Source: Sphingomonas phyllosphaerae FA2
GTDB taxonomy: Bacteria; Pseudomonadota; Alphaproteobacteria; Sphingomonadales; Sphingomonadaceae
Direction of reading: 5' to 3'
Assembly (NCBI RefSeq): GCF_000427645.1
Contig: NZ_KE386571.1
Location: 62,001 to 126,000, forward strand
Length of the DNA: 64,000 nt
The notes below the pieces were generated by a model. The model was not told the DNA's origin. It worked only from the letters and a program-made list of their open reading frames with translations, and ran no database searches. Numbering within the stretch: the stretch's first letter is position 1; each line of letters starts with the position of its first letter. The position numbers and the translations under genes are program-made. Below, in pieces: positions 52,502-61,311 of this stretch.

Positions 52502-53752
52502 ATGGCGACGGCGTTCTGGGATCGCGGGCAAGAAGGGGGGAAGCAGGCGGCGGCGGGCGGCTTCTGGGCGAGCGGGCATAGCCCGACGCTGATCGCCGCC
52601 TTCCTCTATTTCGATCTCGCCTTCATGGTGTGGGTGCTGCTGGGGCCGCTCGCGCCGGACATCGCCGCGGCGCTGGGGCTCAGCCCGGCGCAGAAGGGGC
52701 TGATGGTCGCGGTGCCGACGCTGGCGGGGGCGGGGCTGCGCGTCGTCAACGGGCTGCTGGTCGACCGGCTCGGGCCGAAGCGCTCGGGGGCGATCAGCCA
52801 GTTGATCGTGATCTTCGGCCTGCTCGCGGCGTGGATGCTCGGCGTGACCAGCTTCGCGGGGACGCTGGCGCTGGGCGTGATCCTCGGCTTTGCCGGCGCG
52901 AGCTTCGCGATCGCGCTGCCGCTCGCCAGCCGCTGGTATCCGCCCGAGCATCAGGGCAAGGCGATGGGGCTGGCCGGCATGGGCAATTCGGGCACGGTGC
53001 TCGCCGCGCTGTTCGCGCCCGCGCTGGCGGGGCTGTACGGCTGGAACGCGGTGCTGGGGCTCGCCTGCATCCCGCTGACGATCGTGTTCCTCGTCTACAT
53101 GGCGCTCGCCAAGGACGCGCCGGGCGCGCCCGCGCCGAAGCGGCTGGCCGAATATCTCGCGCCGCTGCGGCAGGCGGATGCGTGGTGGCTGATGGCCTTT
53201 TACGCGGTGACGTTCGGCGGCTTCGTCGGGCTGGCGGCGAGCCTGCCGATCTATTTCACCGATCGCTTCGCGCTGAGCACGGTCCATGCCGGCTATGCGA
53301 CCGCCGCCTGCGTGTTCGCCGGATCGCTGGTGCGGCCGATGGGCGGCGCGCTGGCGGACCGTATCGGCGGGGTACGCACGTTGAGCGTCGTGTTCCTGCT
53401 CGCCGCGCTTGCGCTGCTCGGGGTCAGCCTCGCCGGGACGTTCGTCGCCGCGCTGGCGTGCTTCGTCGCGGCGATGCTGGCGCTGGGGGTCGGCAATGGC
53501 GCCGTGTTCCAGCTCGTGCCGCAGCGGTTCGCCGCCGAGATCGGGGTGATGACCGGGCTGGTCGGCATGGCTGGCGGGGTGGGCGGCTTCTATCTCGCCT
53601 CGTCGCTGGGCCTTGCCAAGCAATGGACCGGCAGCTTCGCGCCCGGCTTCCTGATCTTCGCCACGCTCGCGCTCGTCGCGCTGGCTGGGCTCACGATCGT
53701 CAAGCGCGGCTGGCGCGCACGCTGGGGCACCGCCGCCGGCGTGCGGATCTGA
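52502..53752 (+). CDS. narK: Nitrate/nitrite transporter (MFS, NNP family)
   Basis: The 416-residue transporter has twelve predicted helices. The NNP signature regions are GFAGASFAIALPLASRWYPP in the first half and ALGVGNGAVFQLVPQRF in the second. Conserved arginines for nitrate are present (GAGLRVVNGLLVDRLG, SLVRPMGGALADR). It imports nitrate or exchanges it for nitrite. ATG 52502 has GGAG eight bases upstream. It is the first structural gene after the attenuator. Confidence 0.93.
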   Translation: MATAFWDRGQEGGKQAAAGGFWASGHSPTLIAAFLYFDLAFMVWVLLGPLAPDIAAALGLSPAQKGLMVAVPTLAGAGLRVVNGLLVDRLGPKRSGAISQLIVIFGLLAAWMLGVTSFAGTLALGVILGFAGASFAIALPLASRWYPPEHQGKAMGLAGMGNSGTVLAALFAPALAGLYGWNAVLGLACIPLTIVFLVYMALAKDAPGAPAPKRLAEYLAPLRQADAWWLMAFYAVTFGGFVGLAASLPIYFTDRFALSTVHAGYATAACVFAGSLVRPMGGALADRIGGVRTLSVVFLLAALALLGVSLAGTFVAALACFVAAMLALGVGNGAVFQLVPQRFAAEIGVMTGLVGMAGGVGGFYLASSLGLAKQWTGSFAPGFLIFATLALVALAGLTIVKRGWRARWGTAAGVRI

Positions 53753-53779
53753 TCCACCGGATACGGACAGGACAAGCAT

Positions 53780-56260
53780 ATGAAACACGAACCCATCCGC
53801 ATCGGCGAGGCCGACACCCGGCTGCACATGGTCGTGATCGGCAACGGCATGGCGGGATGCCGCGCGGTCGAGGAACTGCTGGCGCGCGACCCGACCCGCT
53901 ACCGCATCACGATCGTCGGTGCCGAGCATCACGTGAACTACAACCGCATCATGCTGTCGCCGGTGCTGGCGGGCGAGAAGACCTTCGACGAGATCGTCAT
54001 CAACGACCACGACTGGTATGCCGACAACGGCATCACGTTGCTGGCAGGCGATCCGGTGATCGCGATCGACCGCGCGGCGCGCACCGTCACGACGCGCGGC
54101 GGGATCACGATGGACTATGACCGGCTGCTGATCGCGACCGGCTCCGATCCGTTCATCATCCCGGTGCCGGGCAGGGATCTGCCGGGCGTGATCGGCTTCC
54201 GCGACATGAACGATGTCGGCGCGATGCTCGCGGCCGCCGAAAAGGGCGGACGCGCGGTGGTGATCGGTGGCGGTCTGCTCGGCCTCGAAGCCGCGCACGG
54301 CCTCGCGCTGCGCGGGATGACCGTCACGGTGCTGCACCTGATGCCGACCTTGCTCGAACGCCAGCTCGACGAGGCGGCGGCGTGGCTGCTGCGCACCGCG
54401 CTGGAGGCGCGCGGGCAGACGATCCTGACCGGCGCGGACACCGCGGCGATCCTCGGGGACGCGCATGTCACGGGCGTGCAGCTGAAGGATGGGACCGAAC
54501 TGCCGGCCGATCTGGTGGTGATGGCGGTCGGCATCCGCCCGTCGGTGGCGCTGGCGCGTGACGCCGGGCTGGACGTCGGGCGCGGGATCAAGGTCGACGA
54601 CCATATGGTCACCTCCGACCCGAACGTGCTCGCGGTCGGCGAGTGCGTCGAGCATGACGGGCAGGTCTATGGCCTCGTCGCGCCGTTGTGGGACATGTGC
54701 CGCGCGTTGGCGGACGGGCTGGTCGAACAGCCGAGCGGCTATCGCCCCGCGCCGACCGCGACCAAGCTGAAGGTCGCGGGGCTCGATGTTTTCTCGGCGG
54801 GCGATTTCTCGGGCGGCGACGGCGCGGAGGACATCGTGCTGCGCGACGCCAGCCGCGGCATCTACAAGCGCGTCGTGGTGCGCGCCGACCGGATCGTCGG
54901 CGCGGTGCTGTACGGCGATACTGCCGACGGCAATTGGTACTTCGACCTGTTGAAGAAGGGCGAGGATATCGCGGCGATCCGCGACGCGCTGATCTTCGGT
55001 CAGGCCTTCGCCTCGGGAGGGGGGCAGGCGGACCCTAAGGCGGCCGTTGCGGCGCTTTCCGACGGGGCGGAAATCTGCGGCTGCAACGGCGTGTCCAAGG
55101 GCAAGGTGCTGGCGTGCATCGACGGCGGCGCACACAGCCTCGACGCGGTGCGCAGCGGGTGCAAGGCCTCGGCGAGCTGCGGGTCGTGCACCGGGATCGT
55201 CGAAAGCCTGCTGGCGCTACGGCTCGGCGGCGAGGTCGAGACCGGGCCGAAAACGATGTGCAAATGCACAAGCTTCGGTCACGACGACGTGCGCCGCGAG
55301 ATCGTCGCGCAGGGGATGCGCGCGATCCCCGAGGTGATGCAGAAGCTGCACTGGTCGACCCCGGACGGTTGTTCGTCGTGCCGGCCGGCGCTCAATTACT
55401 ATCTGCTCTGCGCGCTGCCCGGTGAGTATGTCGACGATCAGCAGAGCCGCTTCGTCAACGAACGGCTGCACGCCAACATCCAGAAGGACGGCACCTATTC
55501 GGTGGTGCCGCGGATGTGGGGCGGCCTGACCTCGCCGAAGGAGCTGCGCGCGATCGCCGACGTGGTCGAGAAGTTCAACGCGCCGATGGTCAAGGTGACC
55601 GGCGGGCAGCGGCTCGACATCTTCGGGATCAGGAAGGAGGATCTGCCCGCGGTCTGGGCGGACCTAAACGCCGCGGGAATGGTCAGCGGTCATGCCTATG
55701 GCAAGTCGCTGCGCACCGTGAAGACCTGCGTCGGCAGCGAATGGTGCCGGTTCGGCACGCAGGATTCGACCGGGCTGGGCGTGAAGATCGAGCGTGCGAC
55801 CTGGGGGTCGTGGATGCCGCACAAGTTCAAGATCGCGGTCAGCGGCTGCCCGCGCAATTGCGCCGAGGCGACGATCAAGGATTTCGGGATCGTCTGCGTC
55901 GACAGCGGCTACGAACTGCATGTCGGCGGCAATGGCGGGATCAAGGTCCGCGCCACCGACCTGTTGTGCAAGGTCGCGACCGAGGCGGAGGCGATCGAGA
56001 TGTGCGCCGCCTTCATCCAGCTCTACCGCGAGGAGGCGCGCTATCTGGAGCGCACCGCGCCGTGGATCGAGCGCGTCGGGCTGGCGTACCTCCAGTCGCG
56101 GTTGCTGCCCGATGCCGAGGCGCGCGCCGCCCTCGCGGGGCGGTTCTTCTACTCGCAACGCTTCTCGCAGGACGATCCGTGGGCGCAGCGCGTCGCCGGC
56201 GCCGAGCGCGAGCATCATGCGCCGATGGCGCGCTTCCAGCCGCAGGAGGAACTGGCATGA
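53780..56260 (+). CDS. nirB: Assimilatory NAD(P)H nitrite reductase, large subunit
   Basis: The 826-residue enzyme has an N-terminal FAD/NADH module (MVVIGNGMAGCRAVEELLAR, LLIATGSDPFIIPVPG) and a BFD-type [2Fe-2S] domain (CGCNGVSKGKV ... ASCGSCTGIVESLL). The siroheme/[4Fe-4S] sulfite-nitrite reductase domain has Cys ligands in KTCVGSEWCRFGTQ and VSGCPRNCAEATIKD. It reduces nitrite to ammonium in the cytosol using NAD(P)H. The stop overlaps nirD (ATGA). CobA at the end of the operon supplies siroheme precursor. Confidence 0.96.
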   Translation: MKHEPIRIGEADTRLHMVVIGNGMAGCRAVEELLARDPTRYRITIVGAEHHVNYNRIMLSPVLAGEKTFDEIVINDHDWYADNGITLLAGDPVIAIDRAARTVTTRGGITMDYDRLLIATGSDPFIIPVPGRDLPGVIGFRDMNDVGAMLAAAEKGGRAVVIGGGLLGLEAAHGLALRGMTVTVLHLMPTLLERQLDEAAAWLLRTALEARGQTILTGADTAAILGDAHVTGVQLKDGTELPADLVVMAVGIRPSVALARDAGLDVGRGIKVDDHMVTSDPNVLAVGECVEHDGQVYGLVAPLWDMCRALADGLVEQPSGYRPAPTATKLKVAGLDVFSAGDFSGGDGAEDIVLRDASRGIYKRVVVRADRIVGAVLYGDTADGNWYFDLLKKGEDIAAIRDALIFGQAFASGGGQADPKAAVAALSDGAEICGCNGVSKGKVLACIDGGAHSLDAVRSGCKASASCGSCTGIVESLLALRLGGEVETGPKTMCKCTSFGHDDVRREIVAQGMRAIPEVMQKLHWSTPDGCSSCRPALNYYLLCALPGEYVDDQQSRFVNERLHANIQKDGTYSVVPRMWGGLTSPKELRAIADVVEKFNAPMVKVTGGQRLDIFGIRKEDLPAVWADLNAAGMVSGHAYGKSLRTVKTCVGSEWCRFGTQDSTGLGVKIERATWGSWMPHKFKIAVSGCPRNCAEATIKDFGIVCVDSGYELHVGGNGGIKVRATDLLCKVATEAEAIEMCAAFIQLYREEARYLERTAPWIERVGLAYLQSRLLPDAEARAALAGRFFYSQRFSQDDPWAQRVAGAEREHHAPMARFQPQEELA

Positions 56261-56595
56261 TTGGCGAATGGCTCGACATCGGGCGCGTCGACGAGATCCC
56301 GCTGCGCGGCAGCCGGACAGTCCAGGTCGCAGGGGGCGACGATATCGCGGTGTTCCGCACCGGCGAGAGCCAGGTCTTCGCGCTGCTGGACCGCTGCCCG
56401 CACAAGCACGGGCGGCTGTCGCAGGGGATCGTGCATGGCGGCGCGGTGGCGTGTCCGCTGCACAATTGGCGGATCTCGCTGTCGACCGGCGAAGCGCTGG
56501 GCGAGGATCGCGGCTGCACGCCGGTGGTGCCGGTGAAGGTGACCGCCGGACGCGTGCTGATCTGCCGCGCCAGCACGCTGAAGGCGGCGGCGTGA
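56257..56595 (+). CDS. nirD: Nitrite reductase small subunit (Rieske-type)
   Basis: The 112-residue protein has a Rieske fold with the [2Fe-2S] ligand motifs CPHKHGRLSQG and CPLHNWRISL, both with Cys and His intact (many NirD lack some). It partners NirB. The ATG overlaps the nirB stop. A 133-base gap with inverted repeats separates it from nasA. Confidence 0.94.
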   Translation: MIGEWLDIGRVDEIPLRGSRTVQVAGGDDIAVFRTGESQVFALLDRCPHKHGRLSQGIVHGGAVACPLHNWRISLSTGEALGEDRGCTPVVPVKVTAGRVLICRASTLKAAA

Positions 56596-56612
56596 GCGGG
56601 GGTGTAACAAGG

Positions 56613-56721
56613 CCCTCTCCCCGTTGGGGAGAGGGTTGGGTGAGGGGAAGGTGCCTCGCAGAGAGGGCGGTTTCGGTGAAACCCCGCCCCTCTCCCAACC
56701 CTCTCCCCGGAGGGGAGAGGG
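56613..56721. repeat. Paired palindromic intergenic repeat between nirD and nasA
   Basis: Two near-identical hairpin units face each other. CCCTCTCCCC-GTT-GGGGAGAGGG (56613-56635) is followed by TTGGGTGAGGGG. CCCCTCTCCCAA leads into CCCTCTCCCC-GGA-GGGGAGAGGG (56699-56721). Each is a perfect 10-bp stem with a three-base loop, and the two halves can also pair with each other. Such units are scattered between genes in several proteobacteria. The last arm also supplies the purine-rich ribosome binding site of nasA, seven bases before its ATG. Confidence 0.85.
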
Positions 56722-56728
56722 CTAGGCG

Positions 56729-59311
56729 ATGATCCGCACCACCTGCGCCTATTGCGGGGTCGGGTGCGGCATCCTCGCCACCCCGACCGGCGATCGCAGC
56801 GTCCACATCCAGGGCGACCCCGATCACCCCGCCAACCATGGCCGGCTCTGTTCCAAAGGCACGCACCTCGGCGAGACGGTCGGGCTCGACGGGCGTCTGC
56901 TCCACCCGATGATCGGGCAGCGCCGCGCGTCATGGGACAAGGCGCTCGATCTGGTCGCTAAGCGCTTCCGTGACACGGTCGCGCAATATGGCCCGGACAG
57001 CGTCGCCTTCTACGTCTCGGGGCAATTGCTGACCGAGGATTATTACGTCGCGAACAAGCTGATGAAGGGCTTCATCGGCAGCGCGAACATCGACACCAAT
57101 TCGCGGCTGTGCATGTCGAGCGCGGTGGCCGGGCACATGCGCGCGTTCGGCGAGGACGTGGTGCCCGCCAGCTATGCCGACCTCGACGCTGCCGACCTGA
57201 TCGTGCTGGTCGGGTCGAACACCGCCTGGTGCCACCCGATCGTCTATCAGCGCATCCGCGCGCGCTGCGCGGCGGGCGCCACGCTGGTGGTGATCGACCC
57301 GCGCCGCACCGAGACCGCCGAGGAAGCGGACCTGCATCTCGCGATCCGGCCGGGCAGCGACGTCGCGCTGATGAACGGCGCGCTGGCGTGGTGTCGCGAT
57401 GCCGGAGCGGTCGACGAGCGCTACCTCGCCGATCACGTCAATGTGCCGGACGATTTCTGGGCGGCGCTGGGCGCGGGGCACGACCTGTGGTCGGTGGCGC
57501 GCACCTGCGACGTGCCCGCGTCCGAGCTGCGGCGCTTCTACGAACTGCTCGCCGCCACCCCGCGCACCGTGACGATGTTCAGCCAGGGCGTGAACCAGTC
57601 GCTGGCCGGCACCGATCAGGTCAATGCGATCCTCAACCTCCACCTCGCCACCGGCCGGATCGGCAAGCCCGGCGCGGCGCCCTTCTCGATCACCGGGCAG
57701 CCCAATGCGATGGGCGGGCGCGAGGTGGGCGGGCTGGCGACGACACTGGCGGCGCATCGCGACTTCGCGCCCGAGAACCGCGACGTGGTGCAGCGCTTCT
57801 GGGCGTCGCCGACGATCGCGCACAAGCCGGGGCTGAAGGCGGTCGACCTGTTCCGCGCGGTGGGCGAGGGGCGGATCAAGGCTTTGTGGGTGATGGCCAC
57901 CAACCCCGCCGTATCGATGCCTGACGCGGCGCGCGTGCGCGAGGCGCTGGCCGCGTGCCCGTTCGTGGTCGTCTCGGACGTGATGGCGGACACCGATACG
58001 GGCGCGTTCGCGCATGTCCGCCTGCCCGCGGCGGCATGGGGCGAGAAGGACGGCACCGTCACCAACTCGGAACGGATGGTCAGCCGCCAGCGCGCGCTGT
58101 TCCCGCTCCCCGGCGAGGCGCGACCCGACTGGTGGATCGTGTCGCAGGTCGGGCGGCGGATGGGGTGGAAGTCGGCCTTCGCCTATGATCGACCCGCCGA
58201 CATCTGGCGCGAGCATGTGCGGCTGTCGCGCTACGAAAACGACGGCGCGCGCGTGTTCACATTGCCCGCGAGCGGCGGGGGCAATGCCGGTTATGACGAT
58301 CTCGCGCCGTTCCGCTGGGGCGGGACGCCGTTCGCCGACGGACGCTTCTCGACCGCCGATGGTCGCGCGCGGCTGGTGGCGGTGGCGCAGAAGCCGCTCG
58401 CCGCGCCGCTGCCGAAATGGCCGCTGACGCTCAACACCGGGCGCTATCGCGATCACTGGCATACGATGACGCGCACCGGGCTGGCCCCACGGCTGGCGCG
58501 GCATCGCGCCGAACCGCTGGTCGAGGTGCATCCCGACGACGCGGCGCGCTTCGGCATCGCCGATGGCGGGCTGGCGCGCGTCGCGACGCCGCAGGGGGAG
58601 AGCGTCTATCGCGCCAGCATCGTCACGACGCAGCGCGCGGGCGAGCTGTTCGTCCCGATTCACTGGACCGATCGCACGTCGACCGGCGGCCGCACCGGGC
58701 TGCTCCCGCGCCCGCTCGCCGATCCGCATTCCGGGCAGCCGGGGTTCAAGGCGACACCGGCGACGATCGCCGCGGTGGCGACGCGCTGGCGCGGCTTCGC
58801 GCTGTTCGCTGGCGAGCCGGCGCGGCGGCCCGACGTGCTGTGGGCTACGCGCGTTGCGGTGCCGGCGGGAACGCTGTGGGAACTGGCCGACGATCGCGCG
58901 CCGGACGGGCTCGACGTGCTGCTGCCCGCTGGCGAGCGCGTCGAAGCCGTCGATCCGGCGCGCGGCACGCGTCGCGTTGCGGTGCTGGCCGGCGGGCGGC
59001 TGGTCGCTGCCTTGTTCCTCACCGAAAACGGGGAGCTGCCCGCGCGGGACTGGCTGATCGAGCAATTGTCCGCGCCGCTGGCGGCACCGACGGTGCTCGC
59101 GGGGCGCGCCCCTGGCATCGCGGTCGAGCGTGGCGCGATCGTCTGCGCCTGCTTCGATCTGGGCATACGGACGATCGTCGCGGCGATCCGCGAACAGCGC
59201 CTGACCGACGTCGCCGCAGTGGGTGCCGCGATCGGCGCCGGCACCAATTGCGGCTCCTGCCGCCCCGCACTCGCGCGACTGATTGCCGAGGAGAAGACCG
59301 ATGCCGCATGA
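56729..59311 (+). CDS. nasA: Assimilatory nitrate reductase catalytic subunit with C-terminal BFD domain
   Basis: The 860-residue molybdopterin enzyme has an N-terminal [4Fe-4S] site (TTCAYCGVGCG, then GRLCSKG) and bis-MGD binding blocks (GSANIDTNSRLCMSSAVAGH, GQPNAMGGREVGGLA). The C-terminal Mo-cofactor domain has LNTGRYRDHWHTMTRTG. The last ~60 residues form a BFD-like [2Fe-2S] domain (IVCACFDLG ... GTNCGSCRPAL), as in Klebsiella NasA. It reduces nitrate to nitrite in the cytosol. No separate NasB electron-transfer subunit is in the operon, so the extra cluster may accept electrons from ferredoxin or a shared reductase. Confidence 0.95.
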   Translation: MIRTTCAYCGVGCGILATPTGDRSVHIQGDPDHPANHGRLCSKGTHLGETVGLDGRLLHPMIGQRRASWDKALDLVAKRFRDTVAQYGPDSVAFYVSGQLLTEDYYVANKLMKGFIGSANIDTNSRLCMSSAVAGHMRAFGEDVVPASYADLDAADLIVLVGSNTAWCHPIVYQRIRARCAAGATLVVIDPRRTETAEEADLHLAIRPGSDVALMNGALAWCRDAGAVDERYLADHVNVPDDFWAALGAGHDLWSVARTCDVPASELRRFYELLAATPRTVTMFSQGVNQSLAGTDQVNAILNLHLATGRIGKPGAAPFSITGQPNAMGGREVGGLATTLAAHRDFAPENRDVVQRFWASPTIAHKPGLKAVDLFRAVGEGRIKALWVMATNPAVSMPDAARVREALAACPFVVVSDVMADTDTGAFAHVRLPAAAWGEKDGTVTNSERMVSRQRALFPLPGEARPDWWIVSQVGRRMGWKSAFAYDRPADIWREHVRLSRYENDGARVFTLPASGGGNAGYDDLAPFRWGGTPFADGRFSTADGRARLVAVAQKPLAAPLPKWPLTLNTGRYRDHWHTMTRTGLAPRLARHRAEPLVEVHPDDAARFGIADGGLARVATPQGESVYRASIVTTQRAGELFVPIHWTDRTSTGGRTGLLPRPLADPHSGQPGFKATPATIAAVATRWRGFALFAGEPARRPDVLWATRVAVPAGTLWELADDRAPDGLDVLLPAGERVEAVDPARGTRRVAVLAGGRLVAALFLTENGELPARDWLIEQLSAPLAAPTVLAGRAPGIAVERGAIVCACFDLGIRTIVAAIREQRLTDVAAVGAAIGAGTNCGSCRPALARLIAEEKTDAA

Positions 59312-60083
59312 CGATTTCCCGCCCGCCAGCGTCTGGCTGGTCGGCGCCGGGCCGGGCGACCCCGAACTGCTGACGCGCAAGGCGGCGCGGCTGATCGCGC
59401 AGGCCGATATCGTCTTCTACGATGCGCTGGTCGGCCCCGGCGTCCTCGACCTGATCGCGCCGGGCACCACGCGGATCAGCGTCGGCAAACGATCGGGCCG
59501 TCATTCCAGGGATCAGGGCACGATCGATACGCTGATCGTCGCGGCCGCCCTTGAAGGGCACCGGGTGGTGAGGTTGAAGGGGGGCGATCCCGCGATCTTC
59601 GCCCGGAGTGCGGAGGAAGTCGCGGCCTGCACCGCGGCGGGCGTGCCGGTGCGGATATGCCCGGGCATCACCGCCGCCAGCGCCGCCGTGGCGAGCGCCG
59701 GCGTGAGCCTCAGCCTCCGCGGCCTCGCCCGCCGCGTGGTGTTCGCGACCGCGCACGCCAGGCAGGGCGTGCCGCTCGACATGGACTGGACGACGTTTGC
59801 GGCGCCGGATGCGACGCTGGCCATCTACATGGGCCGCGCGGCGGCGGCGACGATCGCACGGCAATTGATCGAGGCGGGGCGATCGCCCGACACGCCGATC
59901 CTGATCGTGGTCGACGCGTCCTTGCCGAGCGAGCGGCTCGTTCGCGGGCGGCTGTCGGCGCTGGCGTTTCTCGTCGACGCGATCAGCACCAACGATCCTG
60001 CCGTGCTGATCGTCGGCGAAGCCGTCGCCAGCGAGGCGCGAAGGATCGATGCCCTCTCGCGGGCGCAACAAGCCGATGCGTAG
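59301..60083 (+). CDS. cobA: Uroporphyrinogen-III C-methyltransferase (siroheme/B12 branch)
   Basis: The 260-residue SAM-dependent methyltransferase has VWLVGAGPGDPELLTRKAAR, VVRLKGGDPAIFARSAEEV and CPGITAASAAVASAG, the conserved CobA/SUMT blocks. It makes precorrin-2, the precursor of siroheme needed by NirB. There is no dehydrogenase/ferrochelatase (CysG N-terminal) domain. ATG 59301 overlaps the end of nasA by 11 bases and has GGAG upstream. Confidence 0.94.
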   Translation: MPHDDFPPASVWLVGAGPGDPELLTRKAARLIAQADIVFYDALVGPGVLDLIAPGTTRISVGKRSGRHSRDQGTIDTLIVAAALEGHRVVRLKGGDPAIFARSAEEVAACTAAGVPVRICPGITAASAAVASAGVSLSLRGLARRVVFATAHARQGVPLDMDWTTFAAPDATLAIYMGRAAAATIARQLIEAGRSPDTPILIVVDASLPSERLVRGRLSALAFLVDAISTNDPAVLIVGEAVASEARRIDALSRAQQADA

Positions 60084-60204
60084 TTTGCCCAAGATGCTCC
60101 GCACCGGCTTCGCCGCGCCCACGGGTGGATGGCGTCGCTTTCTCACGGCGACCGCGCTGTGCTGCGCCGCCGACCTGCTGTTCGTTCTGGTCGTCCGTAG
60201 CTGA
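60076..60204 (+). CDS. Possible 42-aa small protein at end of nas operon
   Basis: A short frame starts eight bases before the cobA stop and encodes 42 residues. It has a basic start (MRSLPKMLRTGF) and a hydrophobic end with Cys-Cys (TALCCAADLLFVLVV), so it might be a small membrane peptide. Overlap with cobA suggests coupling, but there is no good ribosome binding site and I know no family for it. It could be chance. Confidence 0.3.
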   Translation: MRSLPKMLRTGFAAPTGGWRRFLTATALCCAADLLFVLVVRS

Positions 60205-60252
60205 CCGTTTGGCAGAGCGCCGCGCTGTTCAACGAGCGCACGGCGGCGGCGG

Positions 60253-61281
60253 TCAGGCCGTCAACTCCTCCCGGACGATCGTCGCCCCGGCGGTGAGCGC
60301 GTTCAGCTTGCCGCGCGCGACGGCGCGCGCGAGCGGCGCCATCCCGCAGTTGGTGGCCGGGTAGAGCTTGTCGGCATCGACGAAGCGAAGCGCGTTGCGC
60401 AACGTCGCGGCGACCTGTTCCGGCGTCTCGATTGCATCGGTGGCGACGTCGATCGCGCCGACCATCACCTTCTTGCCGCGGACCAGTTCGATCAAATCCA
60501 TCGGCACGCGCGAATTCTGGCATTCCAGCGAGATGATATCGATCGTCGATTTCTGCAGATTGGGGAAGGTCTGCTCATATTGCCGCCACTCGGCGCCCAG
60601 CGTCTTCTTCCAGTCGGTGTTGGCCTTGATGCCATAGCCATAGCAGATGTGGACGGCGGTTTCCGCCTTCAGCCCTTGCGCGGCGCGTTCCAGCGTGGCG
60701 ATGCCCCAGTCGTTGGCCTCGTCGAAGAACACGTTGAAGGCGGGCTCGTCGAACTGGATGATGTCGACGCCTGCGGCCTCGAGTTCGCGCGCTTCCTCGT
60801 TGAGCAGGCAGGCGAATTCCCACCCCAGTTTTTCACGGCTGCGGTAATGGTCGTCGTAGAGCGTGTCGATCATCGTCATCGGGCCGGGCAGCGTCCATTT
60901 GATCGGCCGGTCGGTCTGCGCGCGCAGGAAGGCGGCATCGGCGACGAACACCGGGTTCGGCCGCGACACCGCGCCCACCACGGTCGGCACGCTGGCGTCG
61001 TAGCGGTTGCGGATCCGCACGACCTTGCGCTTCTCGAAATCGACCCCGCCCAGATGCTCGATGAAGGTGGTGACGAAATGCTGGCGGGTCTGCTCGCCGT
61101 CGCCGACGATATGGATGCCGGCCTGACGCTGATCGTCGACCGCCAGCCGCAGCGCGTCCTGCTTGCCCGCGACCAGCTCGTCACCGTCCAGCTTCCACGG
61201 CGACCACAGGGTTTCGGGGGTGGCCAGCCATGCGGGCTTGGGCAGGCTGCCCGCGGTGGTCGTCGGCAACAATGTCGTCAT
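60253..61281 (-). CDS. mesD: Core methionine synthase MesD (MetE C-terminal domain-like)
   Basis: The 342-residue protein contains only the catalytic half of cobalamin-independent methionine synthase. The zinc ligands are visible as His-x-Cys in VHICYGYG, Glu in ISLECQNS and Cys in PATNCGMAP. The substrate region DIIQFDEPAF is also intact. The folate-binding N-terminal half of MetE is absent. Together with the DUF1852 (MesX) gene upstream this matches the MesD/MesX system, an oxygen-requiring, folate-independent methionine synthase shown genetically in Acinetobacter and other aerobes. The natural methyl donor is unknown. Confidence 0.9.
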   Translation of the reverse strand: MTTLLPTTTAGSLPKPAWLATPETLWSPWKLDGDELVAGKQDALRLAVDDQRQAGIHIVGDGEQTRQHFVTTFIEHLGGVDFEKRKVVRIRNRYDASVPTVVGAVSRPNPVFVADAAFLRAQTDRPIKWTLPGPMTMIDTLYDDHYRSREKLGWEFACLLNEEARELEAAGVDIIQFDEPAFNVFFDEANDWGIATLERAAQGLKAETAVHICYGYGIKANTDWKKTLGAEWRQYEQTFPNLQKSTIDIISLECQNSRVPMDLIELVRGKKVMVGAIDVATDAIETPEQVAATLRNALRFVDADKLYPATNCGMAPLARAVARGKLNALTAGATIVREELTA

Positions 61282-61311
61282 GATGCAATACCTTCGTGTC
61301 GTTCGTGCTGA

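Noticed and set aside
52238-55135. A 965-codon open frame on the minus strand
   Set aside because: It is antisense to narK and nirB, both certain from motifs. Its composition (Arg/His/Gln-rich) is that of a shadow.
56930-59380. An 816-codon minus-strand frame
   Set aside because: It is antisense to nasA, whose cofactor motifs are unmistakable.
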